From CAMLDH01 sp966250375 (lineage in GTDB: Bacteria; Pseudomonadota; Gammaproteobacteria; Burkholderiales; Burkholderiaceae_D), in NCBI GenBank assembly GCA_966250375.1, contig CBINHE010000015.1:1-60815 (forward strand): 60,815 nucleotides of DNA, written 5' to 3'. Made by a program: the position numbers and the translations under genes. Below are positions 8,641-17,290 of this stretch, piece after piece; position 1 is the stretch's first letter; each line of letters opens with the position of its first letter. A model generated the notes under the pieces. The model saw nothing but the letters and a program-made list of their open reading frames with translations. It ran no database searches and was not told where the DNA came from.

Positions 8641-10080
8641 ATGGACACCCGTCTTTTACCTTATGCATTTGCCCGTGACTTCGCGCTGCTTGCGCGGCGC
8701 ACCGATGCCGCCGAAAATAGTGGCACGCATCACACGGTCGAAGTGTGGATGTCCGATGCCACCGCGCCGACCGCGATTGCCGAAGTGAGCCGCCGTTTCG
8801 GCCGCGTGAAACTGAAGTCGATGCCGCGCGACGAACTGGAAGCGGCGATTGCGCAAGCGTATGCCGGCTCCGGCGGCGATGCCGCGCAAGTGATCGATGA
8901 AGTCGAGTCCGATCTCGATCTGGCCAAGCTGATGATGGACATGCCGGCCATCGAAGACTTGCTGGAATCGGCCGACGACGCACCGGTGATCCGCATGATC
9001 AATGCATTGCTGACACAGGCGTTGCGCGAAGAGGCGTCGGATATCCATATCGAACCGTTCGAGCAGATCTCGGTGGTGCGCTTCCGCATCGACGGCACGC
9101 TGCGCGACGTGGTGCGGCCGAAGAAGGCGATCCACGCCTCGCTGATTTCACGCATCAAGATCATGGCGCAACTCGACATTGCAGAAAAGCGCCTGCCGCA
9201 GGACGGGCGCATCACCTTGCGCGTCGGCGGCAAGCCGGTCGATGTGCGGGTATCAACTTTGCCGACCGGACATGGCGAACGCGCAGTATTGCGCTTGCTC
9301 GACAAGGAAGCGGGGCGGCTCGACTTGACGCATCTGGGGATGAGCGATGCGGTGCTGCCGCAATTCGACAAGCTGATCAGCCAGCCGCACGGCATCGTGC
9401 TGGTAACCGGGCCGACCGGATCCGGCAAGACCACCACCTTGTATGCCGCGCTGTCGCGTCTGAATGCAAGCACCACCAATGTACTGACGGTGGAAGATCC
9501 GATCGAATACGAGCTCGCCGGTGTCGGCCAGACGCAGGTTAATTCGCGCATCGACATGACATTCGCAAAAGCGTTGCGCGCGATTTTGCGGCAAGACCCG
9601 GACGTCATCATGATCGGCGAAATTCGCGACCTGGAAACCGCGCAAATCGCGGTGCAGGCATCGCTGACCGGTCACCTGGTATTGGCCACGCTGCATACCA
9701 ATGATTCGGCGGCAGCGATTACTCGCTTGCTCGACATGGGCATCGAACCATTCCTGCTGTCGTCGTCGCTGCTAGGCGTGGTTGCGCAGCGGCTGGTGCG
9801 CAAACTGTGTACGCATTGTAAAAAGCGTGACGGCCGGCACTGGCAGGCGGTCGGTTGCGATAAATGCGGCCGTACCGGTTATCACGGCCGGGTCGGGGTC
9901 TATGAATTATTGATGACCACCGACGAGATCCGCGCACAAATCCATAACCAGGCATCGGAAGCGGATATTCGCGCCGCCGCGCAGAGAGATGGCATGCGGA
10001 CAATGCGCGAAGACGGTGAGCGCTGGCTGACTAATGGAACAACGACGCAGGCAGAAATGCTGCGCGTCACAAAGGAATAA
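8641..10080 (+). CDS. gspE: Type II secretion ATPase GspE
   Basis: Cytoplasmic hexameric ATPase that powers pseudopilus assembly. The 479-residue protein has an N-terminal GspL-binding domain, the conserved N2E region (EASDIHIEPFE), Walker A GPTGSGKTTT near residue 260, an Asp box, Walker B (IMIGEIRDLETAQIAVQAS) and the His box TGHLVLATLHTNDS. A zinc-binding tetracysteine element (CTHC...CDKC) lies near residues 396-415. The open frame begins at 8608, but the ATG at 8641 gives the usual N-terminus. Only three bases separate its stop from gspF. Confidence 0.96.
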   Translation: MDTRLLPYAFARDFALLARRTDAAENSGTHHTVEVWMSDATAPTAIAEVSRRFGRVKLKSMPRDELEAAIAQAYAGSGGDAAQVIDEVESDLDLAKLMMDMPAIEDLLESADDAPVIRMINALLTQALREEASDIHIEPFEQISVVRFRIDGTLRDVVRPKKAIHASLISRIKIMAQLDIAEKRLPQDGRITLRVGGKPVDVRVSTLPTGHGERAVLRLLDKEAGRLDLTHLGMSDAVLPQFDKLISQPHGIVLVTGPTGSGKTTTLYAALSRLNASTTNVLTVEDPIEYELAGVGQTQVNSRIDMTFAKALRAILRQDPDVIMIGEIRDLETAQIAVQASLTGHLVLATLHTNDSAAAITRLLDMGIEPFLLSSSLLGVVAQRLVRKLCTHCKKRDGRHWQAVGCDKCGRTGYHGRVGVYELLMTTDEIRAQIHNQASEADIRAAAQRDGMRTMREDGERWLTNGTTTQAEMLRVTKE

Positions 10081-10083
10081 GCA

Positions 10084-11304
10084 GTGCCCGCATTTCGCTA
10101 TGAAGCCGCCGACGCCGTCGGTAATACCAAAAAAGGCGTGGTCAATGCCGACAGCGTCCGCGCTGCACGCGCCGATTTGCGCGGCAAGGGTTTGGTGCCG
10201 CTGGCGGTCGACGCGATTGCCGCGCAAGTCGATGAAGCGGGCAAGGTCAAAAAGCGTGCGTTCGGCGACCATCTTTCGACCGTGGAACTGGCGCTGTTTA
10301 CGCGCCAACTGGCAAGCCTGCTGGAAGCCAGCCTGCCACTGGAGCAGGCATTTTCCGCATTGCTGGAACAAGCGGAACGCAGCTATGTGCGCGATTTGAT
10401 TGCGTCGATCCGCTCCGAGGTCATGGGGGGCGCATCGCTGTCCGATGCGCTGTCGCGCCATCCGCGCGACTTCGCCGATATCTATCGCGCGCTGGTGGCG
10501 TCCGGCGAGCAGATCGGTCAATTGTCGCGCGTGCTGTCGCGTCTGGCCGACTATATCGAGCGCCGCAACGCGCTGGTGCAAAAGGTGAAGCTGGCATTCA
10601 CCTATCCGGCCATCGTGACCGTAGTGGCATTTGCGATCGTCATTTTCCTGCTGACCTATGTCGTGCCGCAGATCGTGTCCGTGTTTGCCAATACCAAGCA
10701 GAAGCTGCCGCTCTTGACGGTCATGATGCTGGCGGTCTCCGACTTCGTGCGCAATTACGGCTGGATCGTTTTTCTGCTGGCGGTTGGAGCGCTATTCGCA
10801 TGGCGCACCGCGCTGAAAAATCCTGACATCAAGTATCGCTGGCATAGCTGGCTGCTGACCGCCCCGCTGTATGGCAAATTCGAGCGCAGTTTGAATACTG
10901 CGCGCTTTGCCAGCACACTTGCAATCACCACCGGATCGGGCGTGCCGATCTTACGCGCATTGCAAACCAGTCGCGATACCTTGTCCAATGTCGCAATGCG
11001 CGAACAGGTGGAAGACGCCACCAACAGCGTGCGCGAAGGCGTCGGTTTGGCACGTGCATTATCTGCGCACAAACATTTTCCGCCAATGCTGATTCACATG
11101 ATACGCGCCGGTGAAGTCACCGGTGAATTGCCAGCCATGCTGGAGCGTGCATCCAATGCACAGGAGCAGGATCTGGAGCGGCGGGCGTTGACCATTGCCG
11201 GCTTGCTGGAGCCAGCACTGATTCTGGCGATGGGTGTGGTGGTACTGTTGATCGTGCTCGCGGTGCTGATGCCGATTATCGAGATCAACCAATTGGTGCG
11301 TTGA
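10084..11304 (+). CDS. gspF: Type II secretion inner-membrane protein GspF
   Basis: Polytopic inner-membrane platform protein. The 406-residue product starts at GTG (10084) with MPAFRYEAADAVG, the family N-terminus. It has two GspF cytoplasmic helical domains (LALFTRQLASLLEASLPLEQ and the matching repeat LNTARFASTLAITTGSGVPI), with membrane helices near 170-190, 220-240 and 375-400. The C-terminal MPIIEINQLVR is typical. The gene follows gspE with a 3-base gap and precedes gspC by 10 bases. Confidence 0.95.
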   Translation: MPAFRYEAADAVGNTKKGVVNADSVRAARADLRGKGLVPLAVDAIAAQVDEAGKVKKRAFGDHLSTVELALFTRQLASLLEASLPLEQAFSALLEQAERSYVRDLIASIRSEVMGGASLSDALSRHPRDFADIYRALVASGEQIGQLSRVLSRLADYIERRNALVQKVKLAFTYPAIVTVVAFAIVIFLLTYVVPQIVSVFANTKQKLPLLTVMMLAVSDFVRNYGWIVFLLAVGALFAWRTALKNPDIKYRWHSWLLTAPLYGKFERSLNTARFASTLAITTGSGVPILRALQTSRDTLSNVAMREQVEDATNSVREGVGLARALSAHKHFPPMLIHMIRAGEVTGELPAMLERASNAQEQDLERRALTIAGLLEPALILAMGVVVLLIVLAVLMPIIEINQLVR

Positions 11305-11314
11305 AAGGAATGTA

Positions 11315-11908
11315 ATGAAGCGCTTGCCCCTTGTTGCTATCTTCGCGTTGTTCATTGCGCTATGCGTATCTGCGGCGTACTGGGGAATGCAATTGTTCAA
11401 GCCGCCGCTACGCCAGGTGGCCGCGCCGCAACAGACCAGCAAGGCGGATATCAATCTCGATGCGGCGGCCGGACTGTTCGGAGGGCGTACGGCTGCAGTA
11501 GCTGTGGCCAGCAATTTTCAGTTGAAGGGCATCGTGCTCGCGGGCCGGGCCAAGGAGAGTATCGCCATTCTTTCCACCGACGGCAAACCGGCGCAAGCGA
11601 TCGTGGTCAATGCCGAAGCTGCACCGGGTGTCACCGTCAAAGAAGTGCATGCGCAATATGTCTTGTTGTCGGAAGGCGGCGTGACCAAGCGGGTGGAATT
11701 GCCGGAAAATGCGCAAGGGGCGACGGTGGCGAAGGTGGATATGGGCAATATTCCATCGATGCCGCCTCAGCCTGCGCCGGCAGGCCCACCCGCCGCAGTC
11801 AACAATTCAGTGCCGCCGGTGATGCAATCGCCACCGGCGCTTGGCACGCCACCGGCCGATGCAGGGCCAGATTCTGGCGTGCCCGGTGGTAGCTCATCTG
11901 GGACCTAA
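11315..11908 (+). CDS. gspC: Type II secretion protein GspC (short form, no PDZ domain)
   Basis: Inner-membrane protein that links the platform to the secretin. The 197-residue protein has a short cytoplasmic N-terminus, one transmembrane helix (about 6-27) and the homology region (NFQLKGIVLAGRAKESIAIL, GVTVKEVHAQYVLLSEGGVTKRVEL). The remaining 50 residues are Pro/Gly-rich, so the C-terminal PDZ or coiled-coil domain of the longer GspC proteins is missing. Its place last in the operon, after gspF, is also unlike the classical gspC-first order. Confidence 0.88.
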   Translation: MKRLPLVAIFALFIALCVSAAYWGMQLFKPPLRQVAAPQQTSKADINLDAAAGLFGGRTAAVAVASNFQLKGIVLAGRAKESIAILSTDGKPAQAIVVNAEAAPGVTVKEVHAQYVLLSEGGVTKRVELPENAQGATVAKVDMGNIPSMPPQPAPAGPPAAVNNSVPPVMQSPPALGTPPADAGPDSGVPGGSSSGT

Positions 11909-12105
11909 TCGCTGTTTGGTTCGGTAAGGGTCTTTTTTATCGAACGTTTTTGCACTTGCCGCACGGCGGAAGCCGTCTTTTTATGTGGCCCTGCTGTGCG
12001 TTGTTTTGCGGCCACCGCCACCGGGTTGCGCGGCTTCATACCCTTTTGCGATGGCTCGATACGGAAGCTGAGCTTTTGGCGGGTGCCGAGGGTTTTGTTG
12101 GCCAT
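11905..12105 (-). CDS. Small basic hypothetical protein (66 aa)
   Basis: I do not recognise this protein. It is strongly basic (many Lys and Arg), has no membrane segment, and reads MANKTLGTRQKLSFRIEPSQ at its start. The frame extends upstream to 12174, but the ATG at 12105 is preceded by an AGGA-type ribosome-binding site. Its start region lies against the left arm of the inverted-repeat element at 12107, so its leader belongs to that element. It converges with gspC and overlaps its stop by four bases. It may be a genuine small nucleic-acid-binding protein, but coding status rests only on length, composition and the ribosome-binding site. Confidence 0.5.
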   Translation of the reverse strand: MANKTLGTRQKLSFRIEPSQKGMKPRNPVAVAAKQRTAGPHKKTASAVRQVQKRSIKKTLTEPNSD

Positions 12106-12106
12106 G

Positions 12107-12422
12107 ATCCTAGATTCGGCAGTTGACCGCTTACTTTCGCCTGGAAAGTCGCATGAACATTGACTTTCTTTCACTCGATAGCGTTCACCAATTGGGTGAG
12201 AGCGCTACAGACGCGATTGCACACTTTTCCGGCCCTCTGGCGTCGTTGCTCCTCCTAGTGGAATGCAGTCCGCGTCGTCGTCGCCCTTGCAGGGCGCGTC
12301 TGCGCTTGCAAGCGCAGACCGTTCCGCAGGCATGCAGCATGCTGCACGAAACCCCTGCTGCACCCTAGCCAGAGAGTCGGAAAAATGCATACTCGCACCT
12401 GTCCAACTGCCGAATCTAGGAT
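12107..12422. mobile_element. 316-bp element with perfect 19-bp terminal inverted repeats
   Basis: The ends are ATCCTAGATTCGGCAGTTG (12107-12125) and its exact complement (12404-12422). Inside are further palindromes: CGCCCT-tgc-AGGGCG, a 22-bp palindrome at 12298-12319 centred on TTGCAA, and TGCAGCATGCTGCA just after. No transposase frame is visible; an open frame at 12154-12368 looks like chance. The layout fits a MITE or a complex REP element. No clear target duplication was found. Confidence 0.6.
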
Positions 12423-12472
12423 GATGTTTAAAAAGCGTGCAGGCCCAAAAGCCTGCACCATCGCGTCCTCTG

Positions 12473-13819
12473 TTACAGAACGTAGCGCGACAAATCTTCA
12501 TTGACCGCCAGCGCGCCGAGCCGTTCATCCACATACGCAGCATCAATCGTTAGGGTCTTGCCGGAATTCTCACTGGCCGAAAACGACATTTCTTCCAGCA
12601 GTTTTTCCATCACGGTATACAAGCGTCGCGCACCGATGTTTTCCGTTTTTTCATTGACCGAAAATGCGATTTCCGCGAGCCGCTTGATGCCATCCTGCGC
12701 GAATTCAATCTTCACGTTCTCGGTTGCCAGCAGCGCTTCATATTGTTTGGTCAGGCAGGCATCGGTACTGGTCAGGATGCATTCAAAATCGGAGATCGAG
12801 AGCGATTCAAGTTCTACCCGGATCGGCAGGCGGCCTTGCAGTTCCGGAATCAGGTCTGATGGCTTGGCCAGATGGAATGCGCCAGACGCGATGAATAAAA
12901 TATGATCGGTGCGGATCATGCCGTACTTGGTGTTGACGGTGGTGCCTTCGACCAGCGGCAACAGGTCGCGCTGTACGCCGGCCCGGGACACGTCGGCGCC
13001 GCCGACTTCGGAGCGGCTCGCGATCTTGTCAATTTCATCAAGGAAGACGATGCCGTTCTGTTCGACGTTGGTAATCGCTTTTTGCTTCAGTTCGTCATCG
13101 TTGATCAGCTTGGCCGCTTCTTCTTCGACTAACAGCTTCATCGCTTCGCGGATTTTGATCTTGCGTTTTTTCTTGCGTCCGCCGCCGATACCGGAAAACA
13201 TCGACTTGATCTGTTCGGTCATTTCTTCCATACCGGGCGGCGCCATGATTTCCATGTGCGGTCCGGCTTCGGCCAGCTCGATTTCGATTTCACGCTCGTC
13301 GAGTATGCCTTCGCGCAAACGTTTACGAAACGTCTGGCGCGCTGCATTGCCGGTTTGTGCTTCGCCTTCTGTCGGCGTACTGCTGGTGCTGAAGCCGAAA
13401 TCGCGTGCTGGCGGCACCAGGATATCGATCACACGGTCTTCCGCGGCATCCTCGGCGCGGACGCGCACTTTTTGCATTTCCGCTTCGCGTGTTTGCTTGA
13501 TGCCAATGTCGATCAAGTCGCGGATGATGGTGTCGACATCGCGGCCGACATAGCCGACTTCGGTAAATTTCGTCGCCTCGATCTTGATGAAAGGCGCATC
13601 AGCCAGCTTGGCGAGACGGCGCGCGATTTCAGTCTTGCCGACGCCGGTCGGGCCGATCATCAGGATATTTTTCGGTGTGATTTCATGGCGCAAGGGGTCG
13701 GCCACTTGCTGCCGGCGCCAGCGATTGCGCAACGCGATTGCCACTGCGCGTTTGGCGCGTGCCTGGCCAACCACATGCTTGTCGAGTTCGGAGACTATCT
13801 CCTGAGGTGTCATATTCAT
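12473..13819 (-). CDS. hslU: ATP-dependent protease ATPase subunit HslU
   Basis: AAA+ unfoldase that feeds proteins into the HslV peptidase (ClpYQ). The 448-residue protein begins MNMTPQEIVSELDKHVVGQ, with Walker A GPTGVGKTEIARRLA near residue 60. The I-domain insertion follows (about 110-245, including the AGPHMEIMAPPGMEEM stretch), then Walker B VFLDEIDKIA. The C-terminus ends SRYVL, the tail that docks into HslV. The open frame runs to 13891, but those codons overlap hslV. It lies directly downstream of hslV and is presumably co-transcribed with it. Confidence 0.96.
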   Translation of the reverse strand: MNMTPQEIVSELDKHVVGQARAKRAVAIALRNRWRRQQVADPLRHEITPKNILMIGPTGVGKTEIARRLAKLADAPFIKIEATKFTEVGYVGRDVDTIIRDLIDIGIKQTREAEMQKVRVRAEDAAEDRVIDILVPPARDFGFSTSSTPTEGEAQTGNAARQTFRKRLREGILDEREIEIELAEAGPHMEIMAPPGMEEMTEQIKSMFSGIGGGRKKKRKIKIREAMKLLVEEEAAKLINDDELKQKAITNVEQNGIVFLDEIDKIASRSEVGGADVSRAGVQRDLLPLVEGTTVNTKYGMIRTDHILFIASGAFHLAKPSDLIPELQGRLPIRVELESLSISDFECILTSTDACLTKQYEALLATENVKIEFAQDGIKRLAEIAFSVNEKTENIGARRLYTVMEKLLEEMSFSASENSGKTLTIDAAYVDERLGALAVNEDLSRYVL

Positions 13820-13838
13820 GATATTCGTTCGCAGAGCG

Positions 13839-14375
13839 CTACTCCAAGGTTTCGATGGTATGCGACAGATTGGTATAGATGCACAGTTCACCGGCGATGG
13901 TGAGTGATTTTTTCACAATCTCGATGGGGGACAGATCGGTATTTTCCTGTAGTGCCTTGGCAGCCGATTGCGCAAATGCGCCGCCGGACCCAATTGCGCC
14001 GACGCCGTTTTCCGGCTCCAGCACATCGCCGTTGCCGGTGATGACCAGTGTCGATTCCCGGTCCGCCACCAGCAGCATTGCTTCCAGCCGGCGTAGTATG
14101 CGATCGGTGCGCCAGTCTTTGGCGAGTTCGACTGAAGCTCGCATCAAATGGCCCTGATGCTTTTCAAGTTTTCCTTCAAAGCGTTCGAGCAGCGTGAACG
14201 CATCGGCGGTGCCGCCGGCAAAACCCGCCAGGACTTTTCCCTGATACAGCTTGCGCACCTTGCGCGCGGTGCCTTTCATCACGATATTGCCTAAAGTGAC
14301 TTGGCCATCGCCGCCCAAGGCCACGATGCTCCCACGTCGTACCGACAGAATGGTTGTGCCGTGAAATTGTTCCAT
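13839..14375 (-). CDS. hslV: ATP-dependent protease peptidase subunit HslV
   Basis: Threonine peptidase subunit of the HslUV protease, a dodecameric proteasome-like chamber. The 178-residue product begins MEQFHGTTILSVRRGS; after maturation the catalytic Thr is the first T of TTILSVR. GDGQVTLG and the glycine-rich loop FAGGTADAFTLLERFE are family hallmarks. A good ribosome-binding site (AGAAGG) precedes the ATG. It is the first gene of the hslV-hslU pair. Heat-shock control is usual for the family, but I did not identify a sigma-32 promoter. Confidence 0.96.
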   Translation of the reverse strand: MEQFHGTTILSVRRGSIVALGGDGQVTLGNIVMKGTARKVRKLYQGKVLAGFAGGTADAFTLLERFEGKLEKHQGHLMRASVELAKDWRTDRILRRLEAMLLVADRESTLVITGNGDVLEPENGVGAIGSGGAFAQSAAKALQENTDLSPIEIVKKSLTIAGELCIYTNLSHTIETLE

Positions 14376-14471
14376 GTTTGCCTTCTGAATAATATGGCTT
14401 TGGTTACAAATATATAACCGTTAAAAGATTGGGATTGGTCGTCCGATTACAAGATGCAAGCGGTGTTTTGA

Positions 14472-15899
14472 TTAACTCTTGCGCGGCAGGATACGTACGA
14501 TCTCGGCCAAGCCCATCACGTTAAATAGCGCGGCAACCAGATGATTGACATTATGTAATTCAATCTTCGCATCTTTGCTGACCACCGGCGCCAAGCCGGA
14601 TGTCAATTGTGCCGCAGCATTGAAATCGACCCGGACCAAGTTGGCGCAATCGATGATTGCCGGATTGTGAGCGGCTGCATAATTTGCAATTGCGTGAATC
14701 AATTGATCGGTGCGTCCCTCGACAATCGCCGGCATCATGAAATGCTCGGAGGCCGATTTCGGCAGCGCGATTTCTTCCAATGCAGTGGTTACCTTGTTTT
14801 TCGGCGCTACAAGCGCTGGAGGCGACACTTCAAAGGTAACGCAATAGTCGATGCTCGCTTCTTCAAAATCCTTTTCAAGATTCAGCAGGCGCAGGATTTC
14901 GAGCAGCAACAACCAAGGCGCTTCCGTTTCATCGCGCCGCCCGACTTCCAGAATGGCGCGGATCTTTTGCGTCAACTCCAGTGCGCCGACCAAAATCAAA
15001 TCGTTTCCGGATTTTTGCAGTTTCTTTAACACGCTGAGCAAAATGCCGCATCCGATCGGATCGACTTCGGTCACGCGAATAAACTCTAGGCGCAAGACGA
15101 GATTGTTTTCAGCTAGGTTTTGCGCCCGCTCCAGTTGTTTAACGATGGCGTCGTTGAGCTTGCCGGAGAATGGAACGGTCGGTGTGACGCCGCTGGTCGC
15201 AGGCGCAGGTTCCGTTTGTGACTCTTGCACTTTTTCGATCCATGTCGGCGGCGAAGTTTCAAACTTGTTCGCATAATCGATCGACAGATTGTCGAATGCT
15301 TCGCGTTTCCCGCTAATTTGCAGCAGGTCGAACAGCATTGCCCAGACCGTCAATGCTGCATGTCCCAGCGTATCTTCTTCGATCGCACCTTGCAATACGT
15401 ATTGCACCATGTCGATTTGCCCATTGGCGAACAGAATCGCAGCTTCTTCGATGGCCGGCGCTGTTTCGGACGCGGGCAATGCAACTTTGCTATTGAGGGG
15501 TTCCTTGTCCAGCAAGAATTGGATCGTCGTTCCCATGGTAGGCGGGTCTAGGGGCGAGGCCGGAGAAGTGTCGGGTCTGGGTTTCGTGAGTTTTGCCGAT
15601 GGCGCTTTAATGGCAAGCTTGTCGAGCGCTTTGGCCGCAGGCGGCGGACTGGCTGCAGTGTCGCCGGTCAGTATCGGCTTGACAAATTCGGATGACATCT
15701 CAGACTCGATGGCATCGATTTTCATCGCGGTTGCCTGTGCGACTTTGCGTTGCACTTGAGAGTTCAGGGAGCGACTGATTTCGGTGTTGGCGCTTATGCG
15801 GGTATCCTCTTCGTCGCGTTTCTTGCGAGAAGAAGTTTTGTCGACAGCCGACGTCGCCTGCCGGCGGTCTTTCTTGCCAAAGAGCGAGAAAATCCCCAC
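14472..15899 (-). CDS. STAS-domain protein with disordered N-terminus
   Basis: A 475-residue cytoplasmic protein. Residues 1-130 are charged and low complexity (FGKKDRRQATSA, DKTSSRKKRDEEDTR) and probably disordered. A helical segment follows (about 150-215). A first STAS-like domain near 245-320 has the pattern LVLRLEFIRVTEVDPIGCGIL, and a second degenerate STAS-like unit occupies the last 90 residues (PAIIDCANLVRVDFNAAAQL). STAS domains usually act in anti-sigma antagonist or partner-switching roles, or bind small ligands, but no kinase or phosphatase partner is adjacent. An AGGAAA ribosome-binding site supports the start. The exact role is unknown. Confidence 0.7.
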   Translation of the reverse strand: MGIFSLFGKKDRRQATSAVDKTSSRKKRDEEDTRISANTEISRSLNSQVQRKVAQATAMKIDAIESEMSSEFVKPILTGDTAASPPPAAKALDKLAIKAPSAKLTKPRPDTSPASPLDPPTMGTTIQFLLDKEPLNSKVALPASETAPAIEEAAILFANGQIDMVQYVLQGAIEEDTLGHAALTVWAMLFDLLQISGKREAFDNLSIDYANKFETSPPTWIEKVQESQTEPAPATSGVTPTVPFSGKLNDAIVKQLERAQNLAENNLVLRLEFIRVTEVDPIGCGILLSVLKKLQKSGNDLILVGALELTQKIRAILEVGRRDETEAPWLLLLEILRLLNLEKDFEEASIDYCVTFEVSPPALVAPKNKVTTALEEIALPKSASEHFMMPAIVEGRTDQLIHAIANYAAAHNPAIIDCANLVRVDFNAAAQLTSGLAPVVSKDAKIELHNVNHLVAALFNVMGLAEIVRILPRKS

Positions 15900-16146
15900 G
15901 TTTTTCCTGATGATAAATTTGTCTGCTTGTCTTCCCTCGGTCCGGTGGGGAAGTTAAGAAATCATATCGCTACGCTATAAAGTAACATAAAGCATGTGTC
16001 GGATTGCATCTTCAACACAGTTGTTTTGTTAAATGGCATTGTCTTTTCTTTAAATTTTCTTGATTTTGGCGCTGCGGAAATCGTGCGCGGGGCAAGGACG
16101 CACACATGGGTTTGGTACGCTTGGCTGGCTAAATTGGTGTTTAATC

Positions 16147-16193
16147 GCAATCCGCACCCATAACGAGACATGAAATGTATGGGTGCGGATTGC
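16147..16193. repeat. Perfect 16-bp inverted repeat
   Basis: GCAATCCGCACCCATA (16147-16162) and its exact complement (16178-16193) enclose a 15-base loop. It lies between the STAS gene and the dksA terminator and has no T-run on either side. It may be a further transcription or mRNA-stability hairpin, or a REP relic. The rest of the 15900-16211 gap shows nothing else recognisable. Confidence 0.6.
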
Positions 16194-16211
16194 TATAAAT
16201 TGTACCCGCAA

Positions 16212-16247
16212 AAAATTTAAGCGTGCGACGCGAACGTCGCACGCTTA
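16212..16247 (-). terminator. Rho-independent terminator of dksA
   Basis: On the minus strand TAAGCGTGCGACG, a TTCG tetraloop and CGTCGCACGCTTA form a perfect 13-bp stem followed by AAATTTTTT. It lies 27 bases beyond the dksA stop codon. Confidence 0.9.
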
Positions 16248-16273
16248 TCGCGCATGCTACCGGCAAATTTGAA

Positions 16274-17173
16274 TTAATCGCCGTACAGTTTTTGTTTAAG
16301 CTCCCGCCGTTGCTGGGCTTCGAGCGACAGCGTTGCGGTTGGACGGGCGAGCAGGCGCGGGATACCGATCGGTTCGCCGGTTTCTTCGCACCAGCCATAG
16401 TCGCCAGAGTCGATACTGGCGATGGATTGCTGCACCTTCTTGAGCAGTTTGCGCTCGCGGTCGCGGGTGCGCAATTCGAGCGCGTGCTCTTCCTCAATGG
16501 TGGCACGATCGGCAGGATCGGGCACGAGTACCGTTTCGCGCAAATGTTCGGTCGTCTCCCCGGCATTTTTCAGCAGATCTTTTTCGAGCTGCTGCAAACG
16601 CGCTTTGAAGAAAGCCAATTGCGCTGCATTCATATAGTCCTTGTCGCTCATCTTGAGGATTTGCGCTTCGGTCAGCAGGGTGTCGTCGGATGAGACGGCG
16701 GGAGTCGGTTTGGTTGTTTTGGTTGCCACTTCGCTTACCTTTGAAACTACGGATTTTTGAATTTTATCCACAAATATTGTAGCCGCCTTGTTGACGCTCA
16801 TGTGCGTGTCGAGTTCGGCTACCCTGGAATCCACTTTTGCAACAGTAGCTGTTACTGCCTTGGCGACTGCGGCCGATGTTTTTTTGGCCAGTGTCGCGGT
16901 CGGTTTGTTTGTCGATTTTCCTTCTGTTCCTGCTGTGTTTCTTGCGTTGACAGGTGTTTTCGCGCCGGGAGCTGCCTGTTTTGCGGCAGCCGATTTTGCC
17001 GCCTTTTTTGCTGCTGGTGCGGCCCCTTTTTTTACGGTTGCCTTGGTAGGTGTTGCAATTGTCTTCGCGCTTGATTTTGTCGTTTTCGATACTGGTTTCA
17101 GTGCGTCCTTTGGGGCTTTTGTCAGCTTGGTCGCTATGCTCTTTTTGGCGGATTTTGTAACGGTTGCGTTCAT
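16274..17173 (-). CDS. dksA: DksA-family regulator with histone-H1-like N-terminal extension
   Basis: RNA polymerase-binding transcription factor of the DksA/TraR family. The core occupies about residues 155-299: the coiled-coil region (FFKARLQQLEKDLLKNAGET, DPADRATIEEEHALELRTRD) and the zinc-finger region. In the finger only the first cysteine of the usual four remains (CEETGEPI, then TATLSLEAQ), so it is probably a zinc-independent type. The first ~150 residues are Lys/Ala/Thr-rich repeats (KKAAKSAAAK, KATVKKGAAPAAKK) like the tail of histone H1, more than doubling the usual length of about 150. This tail may bind DNA or RNA. A strong terminator follows the gene. Confidence 0.88.
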   Translation of the reverse strand: MNATVTKSAKKSIATKLTKAPKDALKPVSKTTKSSAKTIATPTKATVKKGAAPAAKKAAKSAAAKQAAPGAKTPVNARNTAGTEGKSTNKPTATLAKKTSAAVAKAVTATVAKVDSRVAELDTHMSVNKAATIFVDKIQKSVVSKVSEVATKTTKPTPAVSSDDTLLTEAQILKMSDKDYMNAAQLAFFKARLQQLEKDLLKNAGETTEHLRETVLVPDPADRATIEEEHALELRTRDRERKLLKKVQQSIASIDSGDYGWCEETGEPIGIPRLLARPTATLSLEAQQRRELKQKLYGD

Positions 17174-17290
17174 AGTAACCCCGTCCTGGATGAACTGCCC
17201 AACGTACTAATTTCATCAGGCTCCGTGTGCGATTTTACTGTGCTCGCACCCTGTCAGATGCCCAACCCCCTCGCTCAAAACCCCAATAGT

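Noticed and set aside
12154..12368. Short plus-strand frame inside the inverted-repeat element
   Set aside because: No ribosome-binding site, and most of it is read through palindromes; judged chance.
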